DNA of 64,000 bases from Bacteroidia bacterium (GTDB lineage: Bacteria; Bacteroidota; Ignavibacteria; SZUA-365). The stretch lies in the NCBI GenBank assembly GCA_027493955.1, contig JAOSJT010000001.1, positions 3,335,131 to 3,399,130 on the forward strand. The letters are read 5' to 3'. The position numbers and the translations under genes are program-made. The notes under the pieces were generated by a model. It ran no database searches, was not told where the DNA came from, and was given only the letters and a program-made list of their open reading frames with translations. Positions 17,121 through 26,532 of this stretch are shown piece by piece (positions within the stretch are counted from its first letter, which is position 1; every line of letters begins with the position of its first letter).

Positions 17121-18635
17121 ATGAAGCCCGGAGTTCCTTCGCGACAAAAACTACCACCGATGCTGTATGGCGTTCAACGCCGTACCCGCAGTGGTTTGGA
17201 TCCCTACGTTCCTTCACCGTCTCAACCCTGGAATGCGTTGCGTGCCTCACACCTACTACGACGCGCCGCACCTCTCCCGACGTGGGATGAGATAACCGCC
17301 GCAGCGGGGATGTCTCCCGGCGATGTCGTGGACCTGTTGCTGGACGTTCTCCCGGAGCCGTCACCCCCGGGTGCTTGGGTGTCGGAAATCGCGGCCAAGC
17401 CGACAACAGTTGATGAGGACAACGCCTATCGCGCTCAAAACAGCTCGAATATGAACGCCTTGCGAGCATGGTGGGCTGGACTGATGACGTCCTCTGGCAT
17501 GAATATCCGTGAGGTCTTGACGTTGTTCTGGCATGGTCACATCACCAGCGAGGGTGGAATTGTGCTGGTACCACAGTTCATGTATCAGCAAAATGCCCTG
17601 TTCCGCTCTTATGCCCTTGGCAATTTCCGCGATCTGATGAAAGCGGTAAACCATGATCCCGCCATGCTTCGCTATCTCGACGGCGAAATCAACATCGGAT
17701 CCAATCCCAACGAAAATTATGCGCGTGAACTCATGGAACTGTACACCATGGGCGAGGGAAAATACACCGAAGAGGATATTCGGGAGGCCGCGCGCTGTCT
17801 TACCGGTTGGCGCCTCGATGAATTCGTATCCTTCGATGCATCATTCAGCCCGTTGTATCACGACGCCGGAAACAAGACGTTCATGGGACGAACCATTCTC
17901 GGCAAATCCTCTCTCGATGGACGCTTCGAGGGAGATGAGGTTGTGGATATCATCTTCGAGGACCCCGCCGTGGCGAAATTCATTTGCCGTAAGTTGTATC
18001 TCGCTTTTGTGTACAACAACCCTGCGGCAGTGGATGGTGAGATTGTTGATGGTCTCGCACAGATTTTTCGCGAGAGCAATTACGAAATCAAGCCGGTCAT
18101 TGCCGCATTACTTAAAAGCTCCCACTTTTTTGATGTCGTGAACGTGGGAGCGATGATAAAAAGTCCCGCTGTGCTGCAAGTGGGGCTCGCCCGGCAGCTC
18201 GACGCAGATCCGGGCGGGTCGCGTCTGTCCGCCGATATGAAGACTCTTGAACAGAATCTGCTCGACCCGCCGAACGTTGCCGGCTGGGAGGGATATCGTA
18301 CATGGGTGGGCACAACGACGTATCCCTATCGAAAGTCCTTCGCCGAACGCTTCATCACGGGACAAGCTCCGGGGGGGGCATCGCAAACACCTATGAACGT
18401 TGTATCATGGGGAAAGAAATTCGATGAATACAACAATGCGGAAAAACTGATTGACCAGATTCTGACCTTGCTTTTGCCGGTCGCAGTTTCGGATACGCGC
18501 CGCAGCTCGTATCTGCAGACAATGCTCGGCGGGGCGCCGGTGTATGAGTGGAACATTGACGCACCCAATGCCGATACCAATCTGCGCGGCACACTGCAGC
18601 GTATCGTTTCGGCTCCTGATTTTCAGTTACACTAA
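17121..18635 (+). CDS. DUF1800 family protein
   Basis: A 504-residue protein with the features of DUF1800: the N-terminal HLLRRA block, the W-H-x-H core (LTLFWHGHITS), NPNENYARELMELYTMG with EDI-x-EAAR, and a C-terminal LDPPNVAGWEGY. The biochemical role of the family is unknown; it is almost always encoded next to a DUF1501 protein, as here (14-base gap). No typical signal peptide is seen from the start used (17121), so export is uncertain. An in-frame ATG at 17160 is an alternative start. A G8 run at 18371-18378 lies inside the intact frame and could be prone to slippage. Confidence 0.9.
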   Translation: MKPGVPSRQKLPPMLYGVQRRTRSGLDPYVPSPSQPWNALRASHLLRRAAPLPTWDEITAAAGMSPGDVVDLLLDVLPEPSPPGAWVSEIAAKPTTVDEDNAYRAQNSSNMNALRAWWAGLMTSSGMNIREVLTLFWHGHITSEGGIVLVPQFMYQQNALFRSYALGNFRDLMKAVNHDPAMLRYLDGEINIGSNPNENYARELMELYTMGEGKYTEEDIREAARCLTGWRLDEFVSFDASFSPLYHDAGNKTFMGRTILGKSSLDGRFEGDEVVDIIFEDPAVAKFICRKLYLAFVYNNPAAVDGEIVDGLAQIFRESNYEIKPVIAALLKSSHFFDVVNVGAMIKSPAVLQVGLARQLDADPGGSRLSADMKTLEQNLLDPPNVAGWEGYRTWVGTTTYPYRKSFAERFITGQAPGGASQTPMNVVSWGKKFDEYNNAEKLIDQILTLLLPVAVSDTRRSSYLQTMLGGAPVYEWNIDAPNADTNLRGTLQRIVSAPDFQLH

Positions 18636-18649
18636 ACGCAGGGGGCAAC

Positions 18650-20194
18650 ATGAATCGTCGTGACTTTATCGAACGCTCCCTGTACGCTTCCCTCGGTGTG
18701 GCATCTGTCCCCCTGGTGTACGGAGGTATACCGGTACATGCCGGAACGCATCGCTCCATGTCCTCGGGCGCCTTGGCGGAGAACGACAACGTTTTAGTTG
18801 TAGTGCAGCTTTTCGGCGGTAATGACGGTCTGAATTCCTTTATACCGTACACGGATCAGCGTTACTACTCCAGCAGACCCACGCTTGCCATCCCTCCCGC
18901 GCAGGTGTTGAAGATTCCGAATCCTACCATGGGTTTTCACCCGCAGATGACGGGCATGAGCGACCTGTTTCAGTCCGGAAAGCTTGTTGCCGTGCAGGGC
19001 GTGGGATACGAAAACGCCAACCGATCGCATTTTCGCTCCGAGAACATCTGGCTTACCGCCTCGGGAGCAAATGAAGTGCGGGAAACCGGTTGGCTCGGTC
19101 GTTGGCTCGAATACGCGAATCCCAGCTTTCCGCTGAACCTCCCGCCGGATCCTTTCGCCGTGCAGATCGGTGGCACTCTATCGCTCATGCTACAAAGCGC
19201 GAAAGGAAATATGGGTATCACCCTCGCCGACCCGGATACCTTTTTCCGCCTCGGGAGGAATCAACTGGATGAGGTTGTGCAAGGCGGTACCCCCTATGGA
19301 GATGAGTACCTGTTCGTACGCGCAATCAAAGAACAGAGTGATGTCTATTCACTCCGGATAAATGATGCCTTCAACGCCGGAAGGAACATCGGCACATATG
19401 CGAATGCGGGGCTATCGCAACAATTGCGCCTCGTAGCCAGGCTGATTTCCGGCGGGCTCAAGTCGAAGGTATACATGGTGTATCTCGGCGGCTTTGATAC
19501 ACATGCGAATCAGGCAAACGCTCACGCGAATCTGCTACGGACACTCTCCGATGCGATTACACAGTTTACCACAGATCTGCAGAATCAGGGTCTGTCGAAA
19601 AATGTGGTGGGCCTCACCATGTCGGAATTCGGTCGCAGGAACCGCGAAAACGGCAGTCTGGGTACCGATCACGGTGCGGCGTCGGTTCAGTTCGTTTTCG
19701 GAGATCCTGTCAACAGCGGCGTGCTCGGTGCCGATCCCGATTTCGATCGAACGGAAGCGGGAGGCGACCTTCTCTACACATTCGAGTTCCGCCAGCTGTA
19801 TTCCGAGCTTCTGGAAAACTGGCTTGGCGTCCCGAAAGACGATGTGACACAGCTACTTGGCGGACGCTTCACGCCTCTTCCCCTGATCCGCACAAGCACA
19901 CCCGCCACGCAACCAGGTGTGATCAGCGAGTTCGAACTCGGTCAGAATTATCCTAATCCTGTCGCGGCCGCCACTGAAACCACCATTCCGTTCTCAATAC
20001 AAAAAGCATCAGCGATCGATCTCGTTCTTTTCGATGCGCAGGGGCGTCAGCTCGCAGCTTTGGCGTCCGGAGTACTTCCGGCCGGCCGACACACCGCTTC
20101 CTTCACGGCACGCGATCTTCCCGCCGGTACGTATTTCTACCAGCTGCGTGTGGACGGACAGCGTGTGACGCGACGAATGCATGTGACGCGATGA
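18650..20194 (+). CDS. DUF1501 family protein with Tat-like signal and T9SS sorting domain
   Basis: A 514-residue exported protein. The N-terminus MNRRDFIERS has the twin-arginine pattern and is followed by a hydrophobic stretch. The DUF1501 core (sulfatase-like fold) shows VVQLFGGNDGLN, the FRSENIW region, GGFDTHANQ and TMSEFGRR. Residues from about 425 form a type IX sorting domain: ELGQNYPNP, then an Ig-like strand set ending GTYFYQLRVDGQ and RRMHVTR. It therefore seems to cross the inner membrane by Tat and the outer membrane by T9SS. A GGGGG ribosome site lies just before the ATG. It forms an operon with the DUF1800 gene. Function unknown. Confidence 0.9.
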   Translation: MNRRDFIERSLYASLGVASVPLVYGGIPVHAGTHRSMSSGALAENDNVLVVVQLFGGNDGLNSFIPYTDQRYYSSRPTLAIPPAQVLKIPNPTMGFHPQMTGMSDLFQSGKLVAVQGVGYENANRSHFRSENIWLTASGANEVRETGWLGRWLEYANPSFPLNLPPDPFAVQIGGTLSLMLQSAKGNMGITLADPDTFFRLGRNQLDEVVQGGTPYGDEYLFVRAIKEQSDVYSLRINDAFNAGRNIGTYANAGLSQQLRLVARLISGGLKSKVYMVYLGGFDTHANQANAHANLLRTLSDAITQFTTDLQNQGLSKNVVGLTMSEFGRRNRENGSLGTDHGAASVQFVFGDPVNSGVLGADPDFDRTEAGGDLLYTFEFRQLYSELLENWLGVPKDDVTQLLGGRFTPLPLIRTSTPATQPGVISEFELGQNYPNPVAAATETTIPFSIQKASAIDLVLFDAQGRQLAALASGVLPAGRHTASFTARDLPAGTYFYQLRVDGQRVTRRMHVTR

Positions 20195-20328
20195 ACGGGA
20201 TACTTTTCCGATGGCACTACACAAGGAACAGTGCCATCTGTACACCTTTACTTGCCCCAAGCTGATTCGAGCTTTTCGGCACATGCATCGGCCCGGCCCT
20301 GCAACGATCCACTACCACCTGTTGTCGT

Positions 20329-23300
20329 ATGATTGCATCTGTCTTCCCGCGCATCACCATCGTTTGCCTCGCGCTGGCACTGCACGCCGCGCCGGTATGG
20401 GGCCAATCCACCTGCGATACGGATCGCTCGTGTACTGGCAACGCACTGCTCTTTCCCGGCGGGGATTTCGATTATGTAGACGTATTCAATTCACCCGCTC
20501 TGGGCAGAATTGACGTATCGAACGCGCTGTCGGTAACACTCTGGGCCAACGTCTCCCGGCAAAACGGAGTGCAGCAGTTCATTGGCGGCGTGTGGGGTCC
20601 ACGCACCGACAGAGACGATAAGTGGTTACTCTACATCGATGAAACGGACTCACTGACTTTCGAGTTGAGCAACGGCGTCACGAGTTTCGGCCGTTTCGAC
20701 AACACCGTGATCAAGGCGCCAATGACATACGATTCATGGCTGCACATCGCGGTGATGTGGGACGGGGCCACGCAGGAAGCTCTTCTTTACATTGACGGAC
20801 GCCTGTCAGCATCAGGTCGAAATGCCGACTACCCCATCGCCTCGTTGCAAAGCACGGTCAGCTATTTACAGCTCGGCAGTTTCAACGGCATGACGAACGA
20901 TCCGACGCGCACAAAGCCTCTGACGGGGCAGCTCGACGAAATCCGTATATGGGACAGAGTACTGTCCGAAGCCGAGCTTCGTTGTGGCCGTTCGTCATCC
21001 CTTACAGGAAATGAGCCAGGCCTCATCCTGTATTTCCGTTGCAATGAGATCGGTGGTGATATACTCTGCGATGCCTCGCGTTTCAACGGGAGAGGCAACA
21101 GACGCGGTGCGCTTCGTTTTGTCCCGGCTACACGCGTCGTTCCTCAGTCGGTGTTTGTCACGCCTCAGTCCTTCTCCTTTCCCCTCGGTTGCATTTCCGA
21201 CACCACCCTCACGGTAACCCTGACGGACACCTCCGCCTGCGCACAGCAGGTGTCCTTGTCGTTGACGGGAAGGGATGCCTCATCCTTCGTACTGGCAACG
21301 AATACCCTGACGCTCCAACAGAACCAACCTGTGCTCGTTCAATTGCAGACCAACATCCGCATCACCGGAGTCATCAGCGCAAACCTGACTGTCCGTCCGT
21401 TGAATTCCTGCAATCCCGTCACCGTCATCCCGATCAGCATTACCCGCAACACGGAACTGGGCGCGGCTCCGGGCAGGGTGATCTTCGATACATTGTTTGG
21501 ATGCATTGACAAGCGCACGTCCGATACCACCGTTCGGCTGTGCAACAACAGCGGGGCACCACTCACCGTCAACGCTCTCGGGCTTACTTCCCCCGCTTTC
21601 AGTGCACTGCCGTCAGGATGGTCTCTGCCCCTGACGCTGCAACCCGGAGATTGTCGCGACGTGTTGTTGCGCTTTTCGCCGGCTGACACGGGCTCCTATT
21701 TCGACACGCTGCGTATTGTCACTACGGATCCCTGCCCCGGCAGTGGATTGATCCCGCTGTCTGGCCGCAGTGTGCAGATCGCGCGGACAACTATTGCATC
21801 CATAGACTTCGACCAACCCGGTCTGCCGTGCAGACGTTCGCTGAATTTGGCAGAGGAGTTTTTTCTCCGCAATATGAGCGGCGAGAACTTCACCGTGGAG
21901 GCGATAGAGTTCTCTACACCGGAATTCAGTTCTCCCACGACGATGCCATTCACCGCGAGACCGAATACGGCGTACCGCATGTACATCCGCTTCCGCTCAT
22001 CGGTCGAAGGTGTGTACGTGGACACTGCACGCATCAGAATACTTTTCCGTGGTTGTATTGTGTATCGTACGATCCCGGTGCGCGGACGCATCGTCGCGTT
22101 GCGTCTTGCGGCCCGCGACACACTTGTGGATTTCGGCAATGTGGTTGTGGGACGCACGCAAACGCTTCCCGTAACGCTTGACAATAATGGAAACGACGCG
22201 CGGGATATTTTCATGTACCTCAGCTCAGGACGCGCGTTTTCTTTCGCCGGCGGCAACCGTTTCACACTCAACGCCGCTTCTTCGTCAACGGTAAATGTGA
22301 CTTTCCGTCCCCTGAACGTTGCATTCTTTCGCGACACGCTGAACTTTCAGGATGTCGGCTGCCAGGTCATCACACGTGTGCTTGTTCAAGGCAACGGTGT
22401 TGACGGATCCTTGACTTTTTCGCCCGGTTATCTACAGGCGGGCAATGTGATCAATTGCCGATGCAGACAGGATACGGTGACGGTCACGAACAACACAGCC
22501 GCACCGCTGACATTGCGCAACGTGAGTATTGCAGGATCAATAAAATTTACCTTCCTGCCTCCGCTTCCTTCGGTTAACGAGATTCTGCAACCGCTGCAGC
22601 AACGTCGCTTCGTGATTCAATACTGCCCTGCCGGTGCGCCTGATTTCGTGACGGAACGAGCGGATCTCGTATTCGACACGGATGGACCCGACGGGGAGTT
22701 GCGCATGCTGCTCACGGGGACCAACATCGAACCAAAACTCACCATTGACCCAAGCACGGATTTCGGTGACGTGGAGGTTGGCAGCACCCTCACAATGGTA
22801 TTGCGCCTCACCAATCCGAGCCCGACCCCGGTGACCGTTGACAACATACCACCCTTGCCGACGGGCTTTTCCGTTGTCTCCGCCGTGCCGCCACTTGGTT
22901 CCGTTCTGCAGTATCGCGATACCATGCTCGTTACCGTGCAGTTCGCACCCACAAACAACATCACTTATAGCGGACCGATAACGGCAACCTCCACGAACCC
23001 ATGCTCAGTCACTGTGAGCGGAGCGCTGCGGGGGCGCGGTATCATCGTTCCGTTGTTCGTGCCCTGGTCCACCATCGTCTTCAGCGAAGCCACACGCTGC
23101 GACAGTGTGCTTCGCATTATCGGCCTGGTCAACGACGGCAGTGTGCCGATACGCATCGATTCCATCTGGATAGCGGGTCCGGATTCACTGGCGTTTACCT
23201 GGCGGGGGCGCACATTCGCCGGTCTTCCACCGCGGGACACCCCTCCTCATAGCGCCGATAGCATCGACGTGTATTTCCATCCCCGACGCTCGCCTTCGGT

Positions 23301-24408
23301 GCAGACGCAAGCACAATTGCATATTATGGCCACGACACGCCTGGGCCAGCAATTGTTCATCATCAATCTGGTGGGCGGACGCATCGAGCAGTTCATACCG
23401 AGTCTGCTTGGTGTGCTCTTCCCGTCCACGCCGGTACTGAATGTCGCTACACCGGTGAACGTAAGTTTCCAGAACCCGAGTTATCTGGAAACCCTGTACA
23501 TCGACTCTGTTTCTTTTATCCCGGATCAGGGGGTGTTCAGCTTTACCGGCGCTCTGCCTCTGGCCATCGCTCCCCGCCAGTCCCGCAACTTGAGTTTCGG
23601 ATTCAGACCAAGAGCGGCGGTGGACTACAACGCACGCGTCCGATTGGTGACGCGGGTCGGTTGCGTTGAGGTGGATACCACGCTGAGCATTTCAGGCAGT
23701 GGGTACACACCACCATGGCTGGTGACGCTGTGTATTGACAGCACCATCGTGGCAGATATCGGTGACGTGCTGCGTTTGCCGGTCATGTTGAATCGCGATA
23801 TCCCTCAAAATCCTCTGGATATTGACCTGTTCGTGAGCTATCACAGGCGCGCTCTCCAGTACCTCGGGTTCGAACCCGTATTCACAACTGCGTCCGCACG
23901 CGATACACTGCGTCCCGACGGCGTGAAGATTTCGATTCCCGCGAATCAGCATGTCAAGGCCGGGCCGATCGGCTACATCAGCTTCCGTGTGGCCGCTTCG
24001 GACTCCATGCAATTTCTGCTCCGCACGGACAGCATTTCTTTCGCATCGGATTCTGTGCTGTTCATTGCACTGTTCGGAGATGGCTGTTTCAATTCTGTCA
24101 CCATCAACCCGCATTGCGGCATCAGCAGACTGGCGTTCAGCGCAAACCGGTATTCGCTCAGTGCCTGTTATCCCAATCCCGCGGTCGCTCAAACCAGCAT
24201 TGAGTTCGAGACCCTCGAGGATACTCATGTACGCATCGTGCTTCGTGACGCTACGGGACGCAACGTTGCCGTGCTCACGGACGGATTCTACCAGCACGGG
24301 CGTTACGTCTTGAATGTCGACACCTCGGCGCTCTCAGCCGGAGTGTACAGCTACATCATGAGCACAGCAAATTTCTATGCCGCACGTACACTGATAATCA
24401 TTCGCTAG
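20329..24408 (+). CDS. Giant secreted LamG / choice-of-anchor D protein with T9SS sorting domain
   Basis: A 1359-residue protein with an N-terminal signal peptide (ending near APVWGQ). A LamG-like jelly roll spans about 40-235 (LSVTLWANV, SWLHIAVMWDG, GQLDEIRIWDR). Roughly 270-1120 is a string of Ig-like modules of the ASPM/SPD-2/Hydin 'choice-of-anchor D' type, seen by recurring FG-x-V-x-V-G and TVTV-x-F-x-P patterns. About 1125-1255 resembles a cohesin-like domain (VLRLPVMLN, GYISFRV). The last 80 residues are a type A T9SS sorting domain (CYPNPAVAQTS to SAGVYSYIM). It is probably a cell-surface adhesin or envelope protein; the ligand is unknown. No clear ribosome site precedes the start. 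A hairpin at 20210-20238 lies upstream. Confidence 0.88.
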   Translation: MIASVFPRITIVCLALALHAAPVWGQSTCDTDRSCTGNALLFPGGDFDYVDVFNSPALGRIDVSNALSVTLWANVSRQNGVQQFIGGVWGPRTDRDDKWLLYIDETDSLTFELSNGVTSFGRFDNTVIKAPMTYDSWLHIAVMWDGATQEALLYIDGRLSASGRNADYPIASLQSTVSYLQLGSFNGMTNDPTRTKPLTGQLDEIRIWDRVLSEAELRCGRSSSLTGNEPGLILYFRCNEIGGDILCDASRFNGRGNRRGALRFVPATRVVPQSVFVTPQSFSFPLGCISDTTLTVTLTDTSACAQQVSLSLTGRDASSFVLATNTLTLQQNQPVLVQLQTNIRITGVISANLTVRPLNSCNPVTVIPISITRNTELGAAPGRVIFDTLFGCIDKRTSDTTVRLCNNSGAPLTVNALGLTSPAFSALPSGWSLPLTLQPGDCRDVLLRFSPADTGSYFDTLRIVTTDPCPGSGLIPLSGRSVQIARTTIASIDFDQPGLPCRRSLNLAEEFFLRNMSGENFTVEAIEFSTPEFSSPTTMPFTARPNTAYRMYIRFRSSVEGVYVDTARIRILFRGCIVYRTIPVRGRIVALRLAARDTLVDFGNVVVGRTQTLPVTLDNNGNDARDIFMYLSSGRAFSFAGGNRFTLNAASSSTVNVTFRPLNVAFFRDTLNFQDVGCQVITRVLVQGNGVDGSLTFSPGYLQAGNVINCRCRQDTVTVTNNTAAPLTLRNVSIAGSIKFTFLPPLPSVNEILQPLQQRRFVIQYCPAGAPDFVTERADLVFDTDGPDGELRMLLTGTNIEPKLTIDPSTDFGDVEVGSTLTMVLRLTNPSPTPVTVDNIPPLPTGFSVVSAVPPLGSVLQYRDTMLVTVQFAPTNNITYSGPITATSTNPCSVTVSGALRGRGIIVPLFVPWSTIVFSEATRCDSVLRIIGLVNDGSVPIRIDSIWIAGPDSLAFTWRGRTFAGLPPRDTPPHSADSIDVYFHPRRSPSVQTQAQLHIMATTRLGQQLFIINLVGGRIEQFIPSLLGVLFPSTPVLNVATPVNVSFQNPSYLETLYIDSVSFIPDQGVFSFTGALPLAIAPRQSRNLSFGFRPRAAVDYNARVRLVTRVGCVEVDTTLSISGSGYTPPWLVTLCIDSTIVADIGDVLRLPVMLNRDIPQNPLDIDLFVSYHRRALQYLGFEPVFTTASARDTLRPDGVKISIPANQHVKAGPIGYISFRVAASDSMQFLLRTDSISFASDSVLFIALFGDGCFNSVTINPHCGISRLAFSANRYSLSACYPNPAVAQTSIEFETLEDTHVRIVLRDATGRNVAVLTDGFYQHGRYVLNVDTSALSAGVYSYIMSTANFYAARTLIIIR

Positions 24409-24563
24409 GGTCGCGTCGCGATGCGCGTGCATATCGCGCGAACATGTTTCCTCCAGCACGAATCAAAAGACGTGCACTTGAAAGCCGATTTCCCAGCGTT
24501 CCTGCAACAGCACAGCGTCGAGCGTTACCCCGAAGTCGCAATGAACCTTCAAATGATCGAATC

Positions 24564-25487
24564 ATGAACCTGTTTCTCCTTGTTTCAATTCTTCTCGCTC
24601 TCGTTTTAACGTCCCCTATCCTTCAGGCACAAACCGTGCTGCGTCTTGGAGCACACGGCGGCTACCTGCATTCATTTCACGATACAAAACAGAGTGCGCG
24701 GATCGGTGAGGACGGCTGCGGAGCGTTTACCTATGGCACGGGAAACGGACCTGCGTTCGGTCTTAACGGCGAAGTAGAGCTGACACCCTGGCTGCGGGGT
24801 GGCGGACGTTTGACCTACGCACGTCTCGGTGCCACTCTGTCAACAGTATGCGACAACGGCATCATAGTCCCGACCGGCAATGACAACGAATTTGCCTTGC
24901 TGGTAAGGGAATACACAAAAATCACTACACTCGATTATGGTCTGCTTGAGTTGGGGCTGCGCCTCCTGCCGCTGGATGTGCCCATATTTTTCTCCGCGGG
25001 ATTCAGCGTCGGCACTCCCATGTTCGCTGCCAAGTGGGAACAGGACGAGCGCATTGTCTCACCCGAAGGCGCGCTGTTTCCGGGCTTTGTCGCCCGTCGC
25101 AGCAATGGCGGTGGGGATTTTACCGACACGCAGCTCCGCAGCGCTGTCACAGGTGGGATCGGGTATATCCTGAATTACAACGGCAATGTAGAAGTAGCTC
25201 CGGAGATCCTCGTCAGCTATCCGCTGAGCGATGCCACGACAGGATACGAGTGGAAAATCGCCACAGTCGCAGCCAGCATGCAAATCTCCTGGCGCATTGA
25301 CATAATGCCGGAGCAAGAGCTGCCGCAGCCGACAGAGCCGCTTCCCCCCACCTCCGCCTCCGCAGCCCCGCCCACCCGTCGCAAGTATCGGCAGCAGCAC
25401 CGACGCCGCAGTCAACATCACCGAAACCTTTGTGACGGAAACCTTTCCCCTGTTGCCGTATCTCTTTTTCGAAAAAGATTCCGATAA
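24564..25487 (+). CDS. Outer-membrane barrel, N-terminal part of a frameshifted OmpA-type protein
   Basis: From 24564 the frame encodes a signal peptide (LLALVLTSPILQAQ) and about 240 residues of alternating beta-strand sequence typical of an outer-membrane barrel of a porin or OmpA type (GAHGGYLHSF, LRGGGRLTYARLG, GGIGYILNYNG). After a proline-rich start (ELPQPTEPLPP) the frame turns into arginine/glutamine-rich sequence unlike a real protein and stops at 25487. The other frame picks up a natural proline hinge and OmpA domains. One extra C in the C6 run at 25344-25349 would join both into one protein of about 650 residues. An in-frame ATG lies further upstream at 24444; the start used here gives a clean signal peptide. 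Confidence 0.75.
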   Translation: MNLFLLVSILLALVLTSPILQAQTVLRLGAHGGYLHSFHDTKQSARIGEDGCGAFTYGTGNGPAFGLNGEVELTPWLRGGGRLTYARLGATLSTVCDNGIIVPTGNDNEFALLVREYTKITTLDYGLLELGLRLLPLDVPIFFSAGFSVGTPMFAAKWEQDERIVSPEGALFPGFVARRSNGGGDFTDTQLRSAVTGGIGYILNYNGNVEVAPEILVSYPLSDATTGYEWKIATVAASMQISWRIDIMPEQELPQPTEPLPPTSASAAPPTRRKYRQQHRRRSQHHRNLCDGNLSPVAVSLFRKRFR

Positions 25488-26520
25488 GCTCTCCGACAAA
25501 TACATGCGAAGCACTTCCTCAGACGTCACAACCTTCTCTGAACGCGATGTTCCCCGTAAAACACTCGACATCTATTATCACCTCCTCGACATTATGGGAA
25601 GCCGCCTGAAAGGCGATGAAAGCATCCGCATCACGTTGACAGGATCGACGGATGACAAGGACAGCGAGAGAGGGAATGTTTCTCTTGCGCTCCGCCGTGC
25701 GGCTTCTGTCAGGCACTACCTGACCGATGTCTGGAAAATTGACAGCAATCGTATTACACTGGCGACGAGATCGTTACCATCAATCCCTTCCACACCGCTG
25801 TTCGCGGAAGGTGATGCGGAAAACCGTCGCGTTGAGATCTCCTCCGATTCAGATGCTCTCTTCCGACCCATCGTACATGAGCGCCTGAGTGAGTTCGACA
25901 TCACTCCGCCCGTCATGGAGCTTACCCTCGGAGCTCAGACCTCATCCTCCCTGTCGCACTGGTCAATGCGAATACGTCACAACGGCGGGATTATCGCGGA
26001 GTTCAGTAGCGCCGGTGCACCGCCGCCTTCACTGCAATGGCGATTGGACGATGAACTCGCCGCACGTGTGTCGGCGGAGGACTCAGTCAGCGCCACCCTC
26101 GAAATTACCGACCAGCAGGGACTGACGGGCGAAACCAGTATTGCCATCCCCGTGCGCAAGCAGCAGAATTCTTTCGAGGTTGGCCGCCTCAGTCTGATTG
26201 TATTCGATTTCGATCGCTCGGACATTCTCCCGCACAATCAGCGCATGATCCGCCGTTTCGTCGCCGAGGCAATCAAACCGACATCTTCGGTCATAATCAC
26301 CGGATCCACGGATCGTCTAGGTGAAGCGCCACACAATCTGACCTTGTCTGCCGCCCGTGCCGAAAATGTGCGCAGCATTCTTCTCTCCCAAAATCCGAGA
26401 TATGAGAAGCTCGAAGCCCGCGGCATCGGTGAAGCACCGGAGCTCTACGACAATGATCTGCCCGAGGGACGTTTTTACTGTCGCACAGTGGCGGTTGAAG
26501 TTAAGACGCCTATCGAATAA
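25432..26520 (+). CDS. OmpA-like domains, C-terminal part of the frameshifted protein
   Basis: The frame from a GTG at 25432 gives 362 residues, but the same frame is open further upstream and reads a proline-rich hinge, so the true protein very likely continues from the preceding gene. It has two OmpA-like peptidoglycan-binding modules: about residues 50-140 (LTGSTDDKDSERGN, LALRRAASVRHYL, AENRRVEI) and about 265-355 (ITGSTDRLGEAPHNL, SAARAENVRSIL, CRTVAVEV). Between them is an Ig-like stretch. The role would be to tie the outer membrane to the peptidoglycan. There is no signal peptide of its own and no ribosome site at the GTG, so separate export is unlikely. Confidence 0.8.
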   Translation: MTETFPLLPYLFFEKDSDKLSDKYMRSTSSDVTTFSERDVPRKTLDIYYHLLDIMGSRLKGDESIRITLTGSTDDKDSERGNVSLALRRAASVRHYLTDVWKIDSNRITLATRSLPSIPSTPLFAEGDAENRRVEISSDSDALFRPIVHERLSEFDITPPVMELTLGAQTSSSLSHWSMRIRHNGGIIAEFSSAGAPPPSLQWRLDDELAARVSAEDSVSATLEITDQQGLTGETSIAIPVRKQQNSFEVGRLSLIVFDFDRSDILPHNQRMIRRFVAEAIKPTSSVIITGSTDRLGEAPHNLTLSAARAENVRSILLSQNPRYEKLEARGIGEAPELYDNDLPEGRFYCRTVAVEVKTPIE

Positions 26521-26532
26521 TCGGGTCTCGAC

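Noticed and set aside
20210-20238. 8-bp hairpin after the DUF1501 gene as a terminator
   Set aside because: The stem is perfect, but the loop is 13 bases and there is no T run; left as a minor structure only.
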